Made by a program: the position numbers and the translations under genes. Source: Hoeflea_A sp965249925 (GTDB taxonomy: Bacteria; Pseudomonadota; Alphaproteobacteria; Rhizobiales; Rhizobiaceae). From it: DNA of 64,000 bases. The notes below the pieces were generated by a model. It made no database searches and had not been told where the DNA came from. It saw nothing but the letters and a program-made list of their open reading frames with translations. This document shows, piece after piece, positions 34,803-43,282 of this stretch; the first letter of the stretch is position 1; each line of letters begins with the position of its first letter. The stretch spans positions 62,001-126,000 of the forward strand of contig OZ252260.1 in assembly GCA_965249925.1 (NCBI GenBank), in the 5' to 3' direction.

Positions 34803-36026
34803 GTGGCTCAGTCAATGCATCATATCGTCGTCGTGGGCGCCGGACAGGCCGGATGTTCCCTGGTGGCGCGGCTGCGCGCCGAAGGCTGCACCAGCCGCAT
34901 CACGCTGATCGGCGGCGAGCCGGCGCCACCCTACCAGCGGCCGCCGCTCACCAAGAAATACCTGATCGGCGACATGACCCAGGAGCAGCTGCATCTGCGC
35001 CCCCTCGCCTTCTTTACGGAAAATCAAATCACACTGATTGTCGGTCGGCGGGTCCTGTCAATTGACTGCGAAGCAAGAACAGTCTCCCTGGGAGACGAGA
35101 CGCTGACCTATGACCAGCTGGTGCTGACCACCGGCAGTGAGCCGCGCCGGCTTCCCGCCGCCATCGGCGGCGATCTGGAAGGCGTTTATCTGGTGCGGGA
35201 TCTCGCCCATGTCGACACGATGGCGCCGGAGTTTGTCGAGGGACGTAAAGCGCTGATCGTCGGCGGCGGTTACATCGGCCTCGAGGCGGCGGCGGTCGCC
35301 GCCATGCGCGGCCTCGATGTCACGCTGGTCGAGATGGCCGACCGAATCCTGCAGCGGGTCGCAGCACCCGCGACGTCGGACTATTTCCGTGACCTGCACG
35401 GCGCCAGGGGCGTCAGGATCCTCGAGGGTGTCGGGCTTTCAGAATTGGTGGGCAATGGGCGGGTTTCCGGCGCCATGTTGACCGATGGCAATCGGATCGA
35501 CGTCGATTTTGTCGTCGTTGGGGTGGGCATCGCCCCGGCGACAGAGCTCGCCGAGGGCGCGGGACTTGCCATCGACAACGGCATCAAGGTCGACGCCTAC
35601 GGCCGCACCTCGGATCCGCATATCTGGGCAGCCGGCGATTGCACTTCGTTTCCCTATCGCGGCATCCGGATCCGCCTGGAGAGTGTGCCCAACGCCATTC
35701 ATCAGGCCGAATGCGTCGCCGACAACCTGCTGGGCGCCGAAAGGGAGTATCATGCCGAGCCTTGGTTCTGGTCTGACCAGTTCGATATCAAATTGCAGAT
35801 CGCCGGGCTCAGCATGGACTACAACCGCATCGTCACCCGTCCGGGTAAACGGGAGGGTTCGGTCTCGCACTGGTACTATCAGGACGATGTGCTGCTGGCG
35901 GTCGACGCGATGAACGACCCGCAGGCCTATATGGTCGGCAAGCGGCTGATCGAAACCGGACAGTCACCGGATTCTCGGGTCATTGCCGACCCGGACACCA
36001 ACCTGAAAGCCCTGCTCAAACGCTAA
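34803..36026 (+). CDS. NAD(P)H-dependent ferredoxin reductase, Rieske-oxygenase type
   Basis: This is a 407-aa FAD-dependent reductase. Starts: GTG at 34803 (GGGAGACGG upstream) or ATG at 34815 (MHHIVVVGAGQAG). Motifs: FAD-binding GAGQAGCSLVARL, PYQRPPLTKKYL, NAD-binding VGGGYIGLEAAAVAA, and IWAAGDCTSFPY near the C-terminus. The family (rhodocoxin/putidaredoxin-reductase-like) passes electrons from NADH to a small ferredoxin that feeds P450s or Rieske oxygenases. No ferredoxin gene is in view, so it is presumably supplied elsewhere. It fits as the electron donor of the Rieske oxygenase at 29987, but a P450 is also encoded nearby (38104). Confidence 0.82.
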   Translation: MAQSMHHIVVVGAGQAGCSLVARLRAEGCTSRITLIGGEPAPPYQRPPLTKKYLIGDMTQEQLHLRPLAFFTENQITLIVGRRVLSIDCEARTVSLGDETLTYDQLVLTTGSEPRRLPAAIGGDLEGVYLVRDLAHVDTMAPEFVEGRKALIVGGGYIGLEAAAVAAMRGLDVTLVEMADRILQRVAAPATSDYFRDLHGARGVRILEGVGLSELVGNGRVSGAMLTDGNRIDVDFVVVGVGIAPATELAEGAGLAIDNGIKVDAYGRTSDPHIWAAGDCTSFPYRGIRIRLESVPNAIHQAECVADNLLGAEREYHAEPWFWSDQFDIKLQIAGLSMDYNRIVTRPGKREGSVSHWYYQDDVLLAVDAMNDPQAYMVGKRLIETGQSPDSRVIADPDTNLKALLKR

Positions 36027-36055
36027 GCGTGCCGGCATCGTTCAGAGGAAAGACG

Positions 36056-37138
36056 ATGGCAGTTGAAGCCCATGATCTGCAACGCGGTGCGGCCAACCTG
36101 CTGGAAAACTGTGCCGGTACGCGCGCCGGCGATCGTCTGCTGATCGTCCATGAGCCCTCCGGTCTCGACTACTATGATGCCGGAATGGTTGAAGCCGTGG
36201 CTGCTTACGGGCGGTCTCTCGGCTCCCTAGTGCGGCTTGTGGAAACACCCTTCGACCCGGATGCGGAGGCACTTCCCGAGGCATTGGAGGGCGAACTGCG
36301 CGACGCCGACCAGACGGTGTTTCTGGCCCGCATCGGCGATCAGATCCGCTTCAGCGATCTCGGCCAAGACCGCCGCGTGGTGGTTTCCTACGCACTCAGC
36401 CGTGCGCTGCTTGCGAGCCGCTTCGGCACGGCCGATTACAACAGTTTCGTGGCACTGAAAACGGCGATCGACCGAATGATCGCCGGATCTGAAGAGATTG
36501 TCGTGACCTGCCCGGCCGGCACCGCCTTCCGCGGCCGCGCGCCGGCGAACCATGGCGCCGCCGGCGATGTCAGCATCCGACGCTTTCCGATGCTTGTCTT
36601 CACGCCGGTGTTGGCGGATGAGTTCGCCGGCAAAGTGGCGTTGCCGGGGTTTCTTGTAGGCACCGGTTCGAAATATTACGAGCCCTATGCCTGCCGTTTC
36701 GGTGGCCAGGTCTTTGCCCGGTTCGAGGCGGGCCGGATTACCGGTTTCGACGGCGCCGCCTCCGATGTCCAAAAAGCGCAAAACCACTACCGCTTCGTCG
36801 CCGGCAAATACGGTATCGACACCACCTTCGTGCACTCCTGGCACGCCGGTATCCACCCCGGCAGCCAATACGATCGCCGGGTGGAGGACTCCTATGAGCG
36901 ATGGAGCGGTGCGGCTTTTGGCAATCCGCGCATCCTCCACTTCCACACCTGCGGCGCCTATGCGCCGGGCGAGATATCCTGGAACATCATCGACCCGACA
37001 GTCTCGATCGACGGGATCAGGGTCTGGGAAAACGGCCGGCTTGTTGTGGAGCAGGTACCAGGCGGTGCAGCGCTGCTGGATCAGGATGCCGGGATGCGCG
37101 CCGCGTTTAACGCGCCGGCGCAAGGGATCGGGTTTTAA
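36056..37138 (+). CDS. M29 aminopeptidase-like / NicX-like metalloenzyme
   Basis: This 360-aa protein starts at the ATG at 36056 (MAVEAHDLQRGAANLLENC); nine further codons upstream are optional. The N-terminal LLENCAGTRAGDRLLIVHE and the C-terminal histidine-rich part (FVHSWHAGIHPGSQYDRR, ILHFHTCGAYAPGEISWNII, then DPTVSIDGI) fit the M29 aminopeptidase-T superfamily, which includes the ring-opening 2,5-dihydroxypyridine dioxygenase NicX. In a module with a Rieske oxygenase and a reductase, ring cleavage or hydrolysis of an oxidised intermediate is plausible. I could not match every metal ligand by eye. It ends 3 nt into the convergent acyltransferase-like gene. Confidence 0.5.
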   Translation: MAVEAHDLQRGAANLLENCAGTRAGDRLLIVHEPSGLDYYDAGMVEAVAAYGRSLGSLVRLVETPFDPDAEALPEALEGELRDADQTVFLARIGDQIRFSDLGQDRRVVVSYALSRALLASRFGTADYNSFVALKTAIDRMIAGSEEIVVTCPAGTAFRGRAPANHGAAGDVSIRRFPMLVFTPVLADEFAGKVALPGFLVGTGSKYYEPYACRFGGQVFARFEAGRITGFDGAASDVQKAQNHYRFVAGKYGIDTTFVHSWHAGIHPGSQYDRRVEDSYERWSGAAFGNPRILHFHTCGAYAPGEISWNIIDPTVSIDGIRVWENGRLVVEQVPGGAALLDQDAGMRAAFNAPAQGIGF

Positions 37139-37872
37139 GTGCCGGTTCCGTGGAAAGCGATAAAGTCAGTCATTGCTTCATCCGGATCCCGCTTCAGGAA
37201 CGGTCCCTTCAGATTCCCCTCAAATTCTCCGTGGGCATTCACGTGATACTTCGCAAAATACATCGGAATATTCGCTCGGTGACAAAATTTAAAAAAATCA
37301 ACGTAGTATGAGCTGCCATTCTTTTGTCGGAGATCAGGATGACCAATTAGGATACTTTTTCTTCGGGCAGCCCCTGCCAGCCGTACCAGACACTTCGTAT
37401 CTCCCTTTATGATCTCAACTTTGGTTGTGTCGTATATGCCATAGTTCCGATAATGTTCAGTGACCCATTCCGGACGCTTTGCGACACAAGCAATATGACG
37501 ATCAAACGCGGTTACCGCCATCGCGGTACACGGATACATGTAGTGCGGCGATAGAACCATGCAGCATTCATCGGAATTCACTATCCGATCAAACAGGGCC
37601 TCGTCATACCATGAAAAGATCATCGGTTGACGCCAACCATAGAATCTTAGAAGTGCTCTGTATATATAATAGAAGAGGAATTCGTTATAATTTTCTTTTT
37701 TTATGTTTCCTGAATATTTATAGGCCCAATAGGTTATTCGTTTTTCTCTCAATTTACTCCATGTATCTACAAATCCATTTTTAGCAAATGTTCGTTTGCC
37801 AAAGTCAAAATAACGTGCACTATGGAGGAGTACCGCGATAGCCAGAATCGTTATGGCAAATTTATAATTCAT
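37135..37872 (-). CDS. LpxL-like acyltransferase (probable), third gene of the AT-rich trio
   Basis: This is a 245-aa protein with an N-terminal hydrophobic anchor (FAITILAIAVLLHSARYF). The middle segments (CCMVLSPHYMYPC, then EWVTEHYRNYGIYDTTKV, ILIGHPDLRQKNGSSYY, HRANIPMYFAKYHV) follow the order seen in the lauroyl/lysophospholipid acyltransferase fold. The H-x4-D/E catalytic motif is not intact: HYMYPC has no acid at the expected place. The gene is very AT-rich (especially 37640-37860) and starts by a 4-nt ATGA overlap on the ACP gene. It could transfer an acyl group from the ACP onto a lipid or other acceptor; function not proven. Confidence 0.45.
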   Translation of the reverse strand: MNYKFAITILAIAVLLHSARYFDFGKRTFAKNGFVDTWSKLREKRITYWAYKYSGNIKKENYNEFLFYYIYRALLRFYGWRQPMIFSWYDEALFDRIVNSDECCMVLSPHYMYPCTAMAVTAFDRHIACVAKRPEWVTEHYRNYGIYDTTKVEIIKGDTKCLVRLAGAARRKSILIGHPDLRQKNGSSYYVDFFKFCHRANIPMYFAKYHVNAHGEFEGNLKGPFLKRDPDEAMTDFIAFHGTGT

Positions 37873-38111
37873 TCCGGATTTTCAACGACTCTTTTAATTT
37901 CCTCAATAACATCCAAGACTTTTACACATGCTGAAAAACGCGCAGTATCGAGCTCGACACCGAATATATCTTCAAGACGCATCATTATTTCAAGATTATC
38001 TATACTATCAAATTTAAGAGATTCAATTTCCGTGTCTTCCGAAATATCTGACCTCGGGATCTCAGAGATTTCCGAAAGCAATTGCACAACTTTTGTAGTG
38101 GTTTCACTCAC
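37869..38111 (-). CDS. Stand-alone acyl carrier protein
   Basis: This is an 80-aa acidic protein. The phosphopantetheine site is LKFDSIDNLEIMMRLED with Ser36; helix II (ISEDTEIESLKF) is typical of ACPs. It starts at a GTG (38111) that overlaps the P450 stop by 8 nt, with AGAGG upstream. It is not a copy of a usual fatty-acid AcpP. Placed between a P450 and an acyltransferase-like protein, it probably carries the acyl substrate for both. Its AT-rich codon use matches the other two genes. Confidence 0.85.
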   Translation of the reverse strand: MSETTTKVVQLLSEISEIPRSDISEDTEIESLKFDSIDNLEIMMRLEDIFGVELDTARFSACVKVLDVIEEIKRVVENPE

Positions 38112-39150
38112 AGAAATTTGCCTCTATGCGCTCGTGCAGGTTGAAGACGTGGTCATTTTTTCTGTATTCCGCTGCCAATATGATAAGCCTTCTCGGTACT
38201 TTCGAGAGTTGTTTTGACACGACCTTCCAGGCTTGTCGACTAAACGACATTCCGGGGCATTTGTGTGGTCCCGATCCAAAAAAAAGATCCGAATACGAAG
38301 AAACGTCTCTGTCTTGATAACCGGCAGCGTCAAGGAAAAGCCTAAGCCGATCACCGGTTTTAATGGGACACCCCGCGATTTCCGTATCGCGGGTCGCATA
38401 CTTCTCGACTAAAGCCAGTCCGGTTTCCGGTAGTTCAAGATCCCAATCAAGATCGCTGAGCCGCGAAGCCCGCCCGCGTGAGACAACATTAAGGATCGAC
38501 TGGGACATGGACCCGAGCAGCGTGTTCCCACTAAGTGCCAAGATGGCGGTTCTGAAATACTTTTCGTCGGTGCTCATGGAACCGGGCAAGGCTTCAACAA
38601 CTGCCCCAATGACCGAATTTATCTGTACACGTTTCCTCAAGGAAACGGTGTCATCGAACAATTGCGGAATAAGCTCTATGCGATCGACTGGGCATTCTCC
38701 GATACCTGCCAGATGCATGAGCGAGGCCCGAAGAGAAGGCTGCAACAGATCGTCGATGAGGCAGAACCGGGCGCCGTCAGCTAATGACTGCAAAGCGTCC
38801 AGGTGCTCAGTATAAACTGTTTCGAATGCAAGAATGGCACTTTGGGTGTTTTTTGAGATCTCTTTTGCAAACTTGACGCGTAGCTTCCGATGTCTTTCAC
38901 CCTCGACCGCCAGGGGCATGTGCCTGGTCAATGTGGTCATATGGCTGAGATCAATATCAAGTCGCTCAATGATGGCACTCGCGTCGTAGTCGGGCACCGT
39001 GTAACTGTCATCGTTCAATATTTGCCTGAGAATTTTTACATCGGCGACCATCCATCTCTTGAGTTCTCTCGACCACCAAATACGGTTTCCTTTATAAATC
39101 ACCGCGCGCTGCGGGTCTTTTTGAAGCAAATAGTCGGATTTTGTGCTCAT
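38104..39150 (-). CDS. Atypical short cytochrome P450
   Basis: This is a 348-aa P450, about 50 residues shorter than usual bacterial ones. The heme-binding loop is intact: FFGSGPHKCPG with Cys298. The I-helix region reads ILALSGNTLLGS, so the acid of the usual acid-alcohol pair (D/E-T) is Asn. I cannot find a clear E-x-x-R of helix K; the region reads LPETGLALVEKYATRD. It heads the P450-ACP-acyltransferase trio, with an 8-nt overlap on the ACP gene; no Shine-Dalgarno is seen. ACP-bound substrates are used by several known P450s, so hydroxylation, or a non-classical reaction, of an ACP-linked acyl chain is likely but inferred. Confidence 0.75.
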   Translation of the reverse strand: MSTKSDYLLQKDPQRAVIYKGNRIWWSRELKRWMVADVKILRQILNDDSYTVPDYDASAIIERLDIDLSHMTTLTRHMPLAVEGERHRKLRVKFAKEISKNTQSAILAFETVYTEHLDALQSLADGARFCLIDDLLQPSLRASLMHLAGIGECPVDRIELIPQLFDDTVSLRKRVQINSVIGAVVEALPGSMSTDEKYFRTAILALSGNTLLGSMSQSILNVVSRGRASRLSDLDWDLELPETGLALVEKYATRDTEIAGCPIKTGDRLRLFLDAAGYQDRDVSSYSDLFFGSGPHKCPGMSFSRQAWKVVSKQLSKVPRRLIILAAEYRKNDHVFNLHERIEANFCE

Positions 39151-39388
39151 TGGGGGCTTCGGTGACTTGGATGAGACCAGGATAGTATTATTCGGTGACA
39201 GTAGTCTTCATAGCTACGTCATGCAATTGCAAACCCGGTACGGGGCCGATGCGGCCGATAAGACCTTCGTGAGCGATGTCGGTGAGTTCGATTGCGCAAA
39301 CCTCAATAGCACGGCAGCGACATTGCTAAACTGCACCGGACACGGTTAATTTGACCCCGAATAGGCCGAATAGGGATGCGACTGTCGA
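39151..39388. other. Intergenic region between P450 and sulfurtransferase genes
   Basis: This 238-nt gap lies between divergent genes. It holds the probable promoters of both. At 39357-39374 there is a 9-bp tandem repeat (CCGAATAGG twice). Just left of it the text CTGCACCGGACACGGTTAA followed by TTTGACCCC resembles IS21-type terminal sequences, but no transposase or matching second end is seen. I see no open reading frame here that I would support. Confidence 0.3.
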
Positions 39389-40270
39389 ATGGACAAAGTA
39401 CTTTTTCAATACCCTGAGGCCATCGTATCCGGGAGCTGGCTGGAAAGCCGGCTCGACGAGCCGGGACTGAGGATATTCGACTGCACAACCTATCTGGCCT
39501 ACGAAGAGCACACCGGCAAACCCTATCGCGTCGTCAGTGGGCGCGAGGACTATGACGCGGGCCACATTCCGGGATCCGGTTTTCTGGATCTTCAAAGAGA
39601 TTTTTCGGTTGGCAACAGCCCCTATGCGTTCACGCTGCCATCGCCCGCATACGTGGCGGCCGCCTTTGCCCGACATGGCATCGGAGACGATACGTCCGTC
39701 GTCCTGTACAGCCGCAAAAGCATGCAATGGGCGACGCGGTTCTGGTGGATGCTTCGCTGGCTGGAATTCGATCACGCCGCCATTCTTGACGGCGGCTATG
39801 ACAAATGGGCCAACGAGGGAAGGCCGGTATCGACCGAGCCGCGCCGCTATCCGGCCGGGCGACTTTCATTCAAGCCAAGAGACGGTCTGTTCGTCAAAAA
39901 AGACGAAGTGATTGCCGCGATCGACGACCCGAATACCTGTATCATCAATGCCCTAAGCTCGGATTTGCACGCCGGGACAAATCCGCGCTACGGCCGTCCG
40001 GGTCGAATACCGCGAAGCAAGAACGTTCCGGCATCGCAAATGGTGTCTCAGCAGACGATGCAAATCATCCAGCCGGAACGCGTCGATCAGGCCTTTTCAG
40101 CCGTTGGGGCCGAAAAGGCCGGGCGGGTGGTCGCCTATTGCGGCGGCGGCATTGCGGCCACGATGGACGCCTTTCTGCTCCATCAGCTCGGCTATACAGA
40201 CATCGCCGTCTACGACAACTCGATGAGCGAGTGGGCCAAGGATAGCAAGCTCCCAATCGAGACCGACTGA
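39389..40270 (+). CDS. Thiosulfate/3-mercaptopyruvate sulfurtransferase (rhodanese, two-domain)
   Basis: This is a 293-aa two-domain rhodanese. The first domain (VSGREDYDAGHIPGSGFLD, DTSVVLYSRKSM) has no catalytic Cys at the loop, while the C-terminal domain has VAYCGGGIAATMDAFLL with the active-site CGGGIAAT, as in SseA/TST-type enzymes. It would move sulfur from thiosulfate or 3-mercaptopyruvate to cyanide or thiol acceptors. Start ATG at 39389 is the only good one. It is followed by the methionine-synthase-like gene after about 116 nt. GC content is back to genome average, so it is probably not part of the AT-rich trio. Confidence 0.85.
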   Translation: MDKVLFQYPEAIVSGSWLESRLDEPGLRIFDCTTYLAYEEHTGKPYRVVSGREDYDAGHIPGSGFLDLQRDFSVGNSPYAFTLPSPAYVAAAFARHGIGDDTSVVLYSRKSMQWATRFWWMLRWLEFDHAAILDGGYDKWANEGRPVSTEPRRYPAGRLSFKPRDGLFVKKDEVIAAIDDPNTCIINALSSDLHAGTNPRYGRPGRIPRSKNVPASQMVSQQTMQIIQPERVDQAFSAVGAEKAGRVVAYCGGGIAATMDAFLLHQLGYTDIAVYDNSMSEWAKDSKLPIETD

Positions 40271-40386
40271 GTGTTGCTCTTAACTGTCGAGCGCAAGTGG
40301 TTGCATTCCCACAGGTGGACCTGACACCCAAAACTGGCCACACTGGCGCGACGAGCGAGACGAAACGAAAGTCAGGGCAGGGAACC

Positions 40387-41511
40387 ATGGCAGATACACA
40401 CAATCCTCCTTTTCGCGCCGATCACGTCGGCAGCCTGTTGCGTCCACTGCCAGTTCGAGACGCCAGAAGGCAGTATTTTGAGGAGAATGCGATTACCGCG
40501 GAGGAGTTGCGCGCCATCGAAGACGAGGCGATACGCGACCAGGTGAAACTGCAGCAGGATGCCGGATTGCTGGCGGTCACCGACGGTGAGATGCGGCGTT
40601 CCTGGTGGCATTACGATTTCATGGGCCTGCTCACCGGCATGGAACTCGAAGAGCGCGGCGAAGGCATCCAGTTTTCAGGAGTCCAGCTGCGACCGATCTA
40701 TCCGACGATTCGCGGGCTGCTCGATTTTCCAGCAGATCATCCGCATCTCGACCATTTTCGCTACCTGGCGTCGGTGACCGGCGTAACACCGAAAATCTCC
40801 ATCCCCGGCCCCAGTTGCTGCCACTTCCGGGTGGCGGCCGAGGACATCACACCGCCTGAGTATAAAGACCCTGAGCGCCTGTTCTCGGACATTGCAACAA
40901 CCTACAGGAAGGCCGTGCACGCCTTCTACGACGCCGGCTGCCGCTACCTGCAGATGGACGACATTTTTTTCGCCTATCTGTGCGATCCAAAGCAGCGGGA
41001 GGTAAAAAAGAGCCAGGGTCAGGATCCCGATTGGCTGATCGACCGGTATGCCTGGATGATGCAGGAGGCGATCAAGGACCGGCCCGACGATATGCTGATT
41101 GCCATGCATCTTTGCCGCGGCAATTTCCGCTCGCGCCATGCCGCCGAAGGCGGCTACGATCCGGCAGCCGATGCGGTGTTCAACCGAACCGGTGTCGATC
41201 TGTTTTTCATGGAATACGACACGGAACGGGCCGGTGGCCTGGAACCCTTGCGTCTGTTGCCAAAAGGCAAAAAGCGGGTGATGCCGGGTTTCATCACCAC
41301 CAAGACCGGCACCCTTGAGGATCTTGACTGGCTCAAGGCGAAATTCGACGAGGCCAGCCATTACGCGGACCTCAACCAGTTGGGAATCGCCCCACAGTGC
41401 GGCTTTGCTTCCACTGAAGAAGGCAACGAGATCACCTATGACGACCAGCGCCGCAAGCTTGATTTGGTGGTGAAAACGGCAGAGGCGGTCTGGGGCGGCG
41501 TTGCGGCATGA
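40387..41511 (+). CDS. MetE C-terminal-like cobalamin-independent methyltransferase (methionine synthase II family)
   Basis: This is a 374-aa protein starting at the ATG at 40387 (MADTHNPPFRADHVGSLLRP); the frame continues upstream without support. Zinc ligands expected in this family are visible: HLCRGNF (His, Cys), FFMEYD (Glu) and IAPQCGF (Cys). Length corresponds to the C-terminal half of MetE, as in the YxjG/MesD-type group, which transfers a methyl group from unusual donors to homocysteine or acts on other thiols. The methyl donor is unknown. Neighbours (rhodanese, VOC protein) suggest sulfur or one-carbon metabolism. Confidence 0.82.
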   Translation: MADTHNPPFRADHVGSLLRPLPVRDARRQYFEENAITAEELRAIEDEAIRDQVKLQQDAGLLAVTDGEMRRSWWHYDFMGLLTGMELEERGEGIQFSGVQLRPIYPTIRGLLDFPADHPHLDHFRYLASVTGVTPKISIPGPSCCHFRVAAEDITPPEYKDPERLFSDIATTYRKAVHAFYDAGCRYLQMDDIFFAYLCDPKQREVKKSQGQDPDWLIDRYAWMMQEAIKDRPDDMLIAMHLCRGNFRSRHAAEGGYDPAADAVFNRTGVDLFFMEYDTERAGGLEPLRLLPKGKKRVMPGFITTKTGTLEDLDWLKAKFDEASHYADLNQLGIAPQCGFASTEEGNEITYDDQRRKLDLVVKTAEAVWGGVAA

Positions 41512-41559
41512 CGGGCCGACCGATCCGTTGGTGTTGTAAGCAAACTTGAGGATGAGGAC

Positions 41560-41958
41560 ATGACCGATCAGACTGCGTTCAAACTCGAAGTCGTTGCTCC
41601 GGTTTTTCCGGTGACGGACATGAGCAAGTCGCTGCGTTTTTACACGGACCAGCTGCTTTTCAAGGTTGGGTTCGAATGGTCCGACAATGATCAGGAGCCG
41701 CCCCGTTACAGCATTCTCCAGCAGGGCAACACGGAATTGCACCTGACCCTGACAACAGAAGCCCGTGCGACCGTCGCCTATTTCTTTGTCGATAACGTCG
41801 AGGGCTACTACGAGGCGGTCAAAGCGAAGGGGGCCAACATCACTGAAGAGATCACGGATTATCCCTGGGACATGCGCGAATTCGAAGTGACGGATCCGGA
41901 TGGCAACCGTGTGATCTTTGGTGAGCACCTGTCGCGGCTAAAAGGGAAGGAATCTTAG
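41560..41958 (+). CDS. VOC (glyoxalase/bleomycin-resistance-type) protein
   Basis: This 132-aa protein has two beta-alpha-beta-beta-beta halves (VVAPVFPVTDMSKSLRFYTD, ELHLTLTT, ATVAYFFVDNVEGYYEAVKA, FEVTDPDGNRVIFGEH), typical of the vicinal oxygen chelate fold. Members include glyoxalases, dioxygenases and drug-binding proteins without catalysis. It follows the methyltransferase by 48 nt with GAGGA near its start, probably in one transcript. Substrate not assignable. Confidence 0.75.
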   Translation: MTDQTAFKLEVVAPVFPVTDMSKSLRFYTDQLLFKVGFEWSDNDQEPPRYSILQQGNTELHLTLTTEARATVAYFFVDNVEGYYEAVKAKGANITEEITDYPWDMREFEVTDPDGNRVIFGEHLSRLKGKES

Positions 41959-42046
41959 AACCCTTTTTGTATGTGCTATGCTGACTGGTGGGACCGTACC
42001 GAGGCACTTGTCTCGCCAGTCGCCCGATTTCGAGGATAGCAATCGT

Positions 42047-42994
42047 TCAAAGCCGCACCAGCAGATCCCGTGCAATCGCTTCGCCGGTTGTCCAAGCCGC
42101 TTCAACCCGGGATTCCAGACACCAGTCGCCGCCGGCGTAAAACGAGCCATCCTTGATACGCAGATAGGGTTGGTCGAGCGCTCTGGAGACCCGGGCATAC
42201 CGCCACCGGTGCACATCCGCATGCAGGATATCATCCGCTTCGCGCCCGATGTGTTTGCACAGCAAAGGAAGCAGTCGGCCGACAATGGCCGCCTTATCCA
42301 ACTCCAAATGCCGGATGCTCCAATCCGGCGTCGCATGCGCGACCCAGCATCCGTCCGTATCGCGTCGGGGTTTGGCACTGTCATCGGCAATCCAAGCAAG
42401 GTTCTGATCCGGATTGATGCACATTCTGGAAGCTGTCTTGGGCGCACGATTGGCTGCGACCATCAAGGCAAAACACGGATCAAAGCGCACGGATTTCAGG
42501 GCTTTGTGGAAGGTGTGGTCCGGGCCGAGCAGATTGACGAGCTGTGGCGCGGGCACCGTTACGACAACCCGATCGGCATGCCATGATCGATCCGGTGTCA
42601 CGATATGCCAGCCTGTCTCCTCCCGGACGACCGATAACACCTCGGTCCGACAGCTGACATTGAAGTCCCTGCCGAGGTACCGGCTGAACCCGGACATGCC
42701 GTTGAGCCCTACATACTTGATCTTGTCGTCGTCGCTTTCCCAAACTGCCGCCGCCCCGTTTTGCAGAGCACCCTCAACCACATTCCGGAAAGCGGCATCA
42801 CGGGCCGTGAAATACTGAGCGCCGTGATCGAATTGGTATCCCGACCGCGTACGCCGGGTCGCGACGCGCCCACCCAAACCACGGCCTTTGTCCAGCACGA
42901 TCGGTGAGAGTCCGTCGTTTTGCAGACACCGGGCGCATGCGAGGCCACACATTCCGGCACCGATGATGATGATTTTCGGGTTGCGCGAGGTCAT
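42047..42994 (-). CDS. Renalase-like FAD-dependent oxidoreductase
   Basis: This 315-aa protein has the dinucleotide-binding N-terminus IIIIGAGMCGLACARCLQ, the G-R-G-L-G-G-R signature (VLDKGRGLGGRVATRR), DHGAQYFTARD and the C-terminal FAD contact (GSFYAGGDWCLESRVEAAWTTG, in parts). These are marks of the bacterial renalase/NAD-binding amine-oxidase group, reported to oxidise isomeric dihydro-NAD(P). It is divergent from a photolyase gene, an association that recurs in proteobacteria. Start at ATG 42994; the upstream 288-nt region is shared. Confidence 0.8.
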   Translation of the reverse strand: MTSRNPKIIIIGAGMCGLACARCLQNDGLSPIVLDKGRGLGGRVATRRTRSGYQFDHGAQYFTARDAAFRNVVEGALQNGAAAVWESDDDKIKYVGLNGMSGFSRYLGRDFNVSCRTEVLSVVREETGWHIVTPDRSWHADRVVVTVPAPQLVNLLGPDHTFHKALKSVRFDPCFALMVAANRAPKTASRMCINPDQNLAWIADDSAKPRRDTDGCWVAHATPDWSIRHLELDKAAIVGRLLPLLCKHIGREADDILHADVHRWRYARVSRALDQPYLRIKDGSFYAGGDWCLESRVEAAWTTGEAIARDLLVRL

Positions 42995-43282
42995 CGAACA
43001 TAAAACCGTAAGAGCATCGGTAGGTTTGAAAAGCCCGTGGCACGCGGCAAACGGGTTCGAAGGCGGAGCGATTCGATTGCATAGACGTGGATGTCAGGAT
43101 TGGTCATGGTCCGCAAATCGCCGGCGGCTGGAGGATGGTGCGCGGGAGTTTCATCTGTTTTTCAGCGCGGTCGAGGCGCTCCGTCGTACGGTCCTGGATG
43201 GATTCCGGATCAAAGTCATGTGCGCTGATGTCGCATCGCGACTGCAATCTTCTTCACACGCCCGCGCGTAAAAAAAAAGCAA
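42995..43282. other. Intergenic region between renalase-like and photolyase genes
   Basis: This 288-nt divergent gap contains AT-richer stretches near 42995-43020 and a run of nine A at about 43268-43276 just before the photolyase frame. I find no supported ORF and no terminator; it presumably holds both promoters. Confidence 0.35.
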
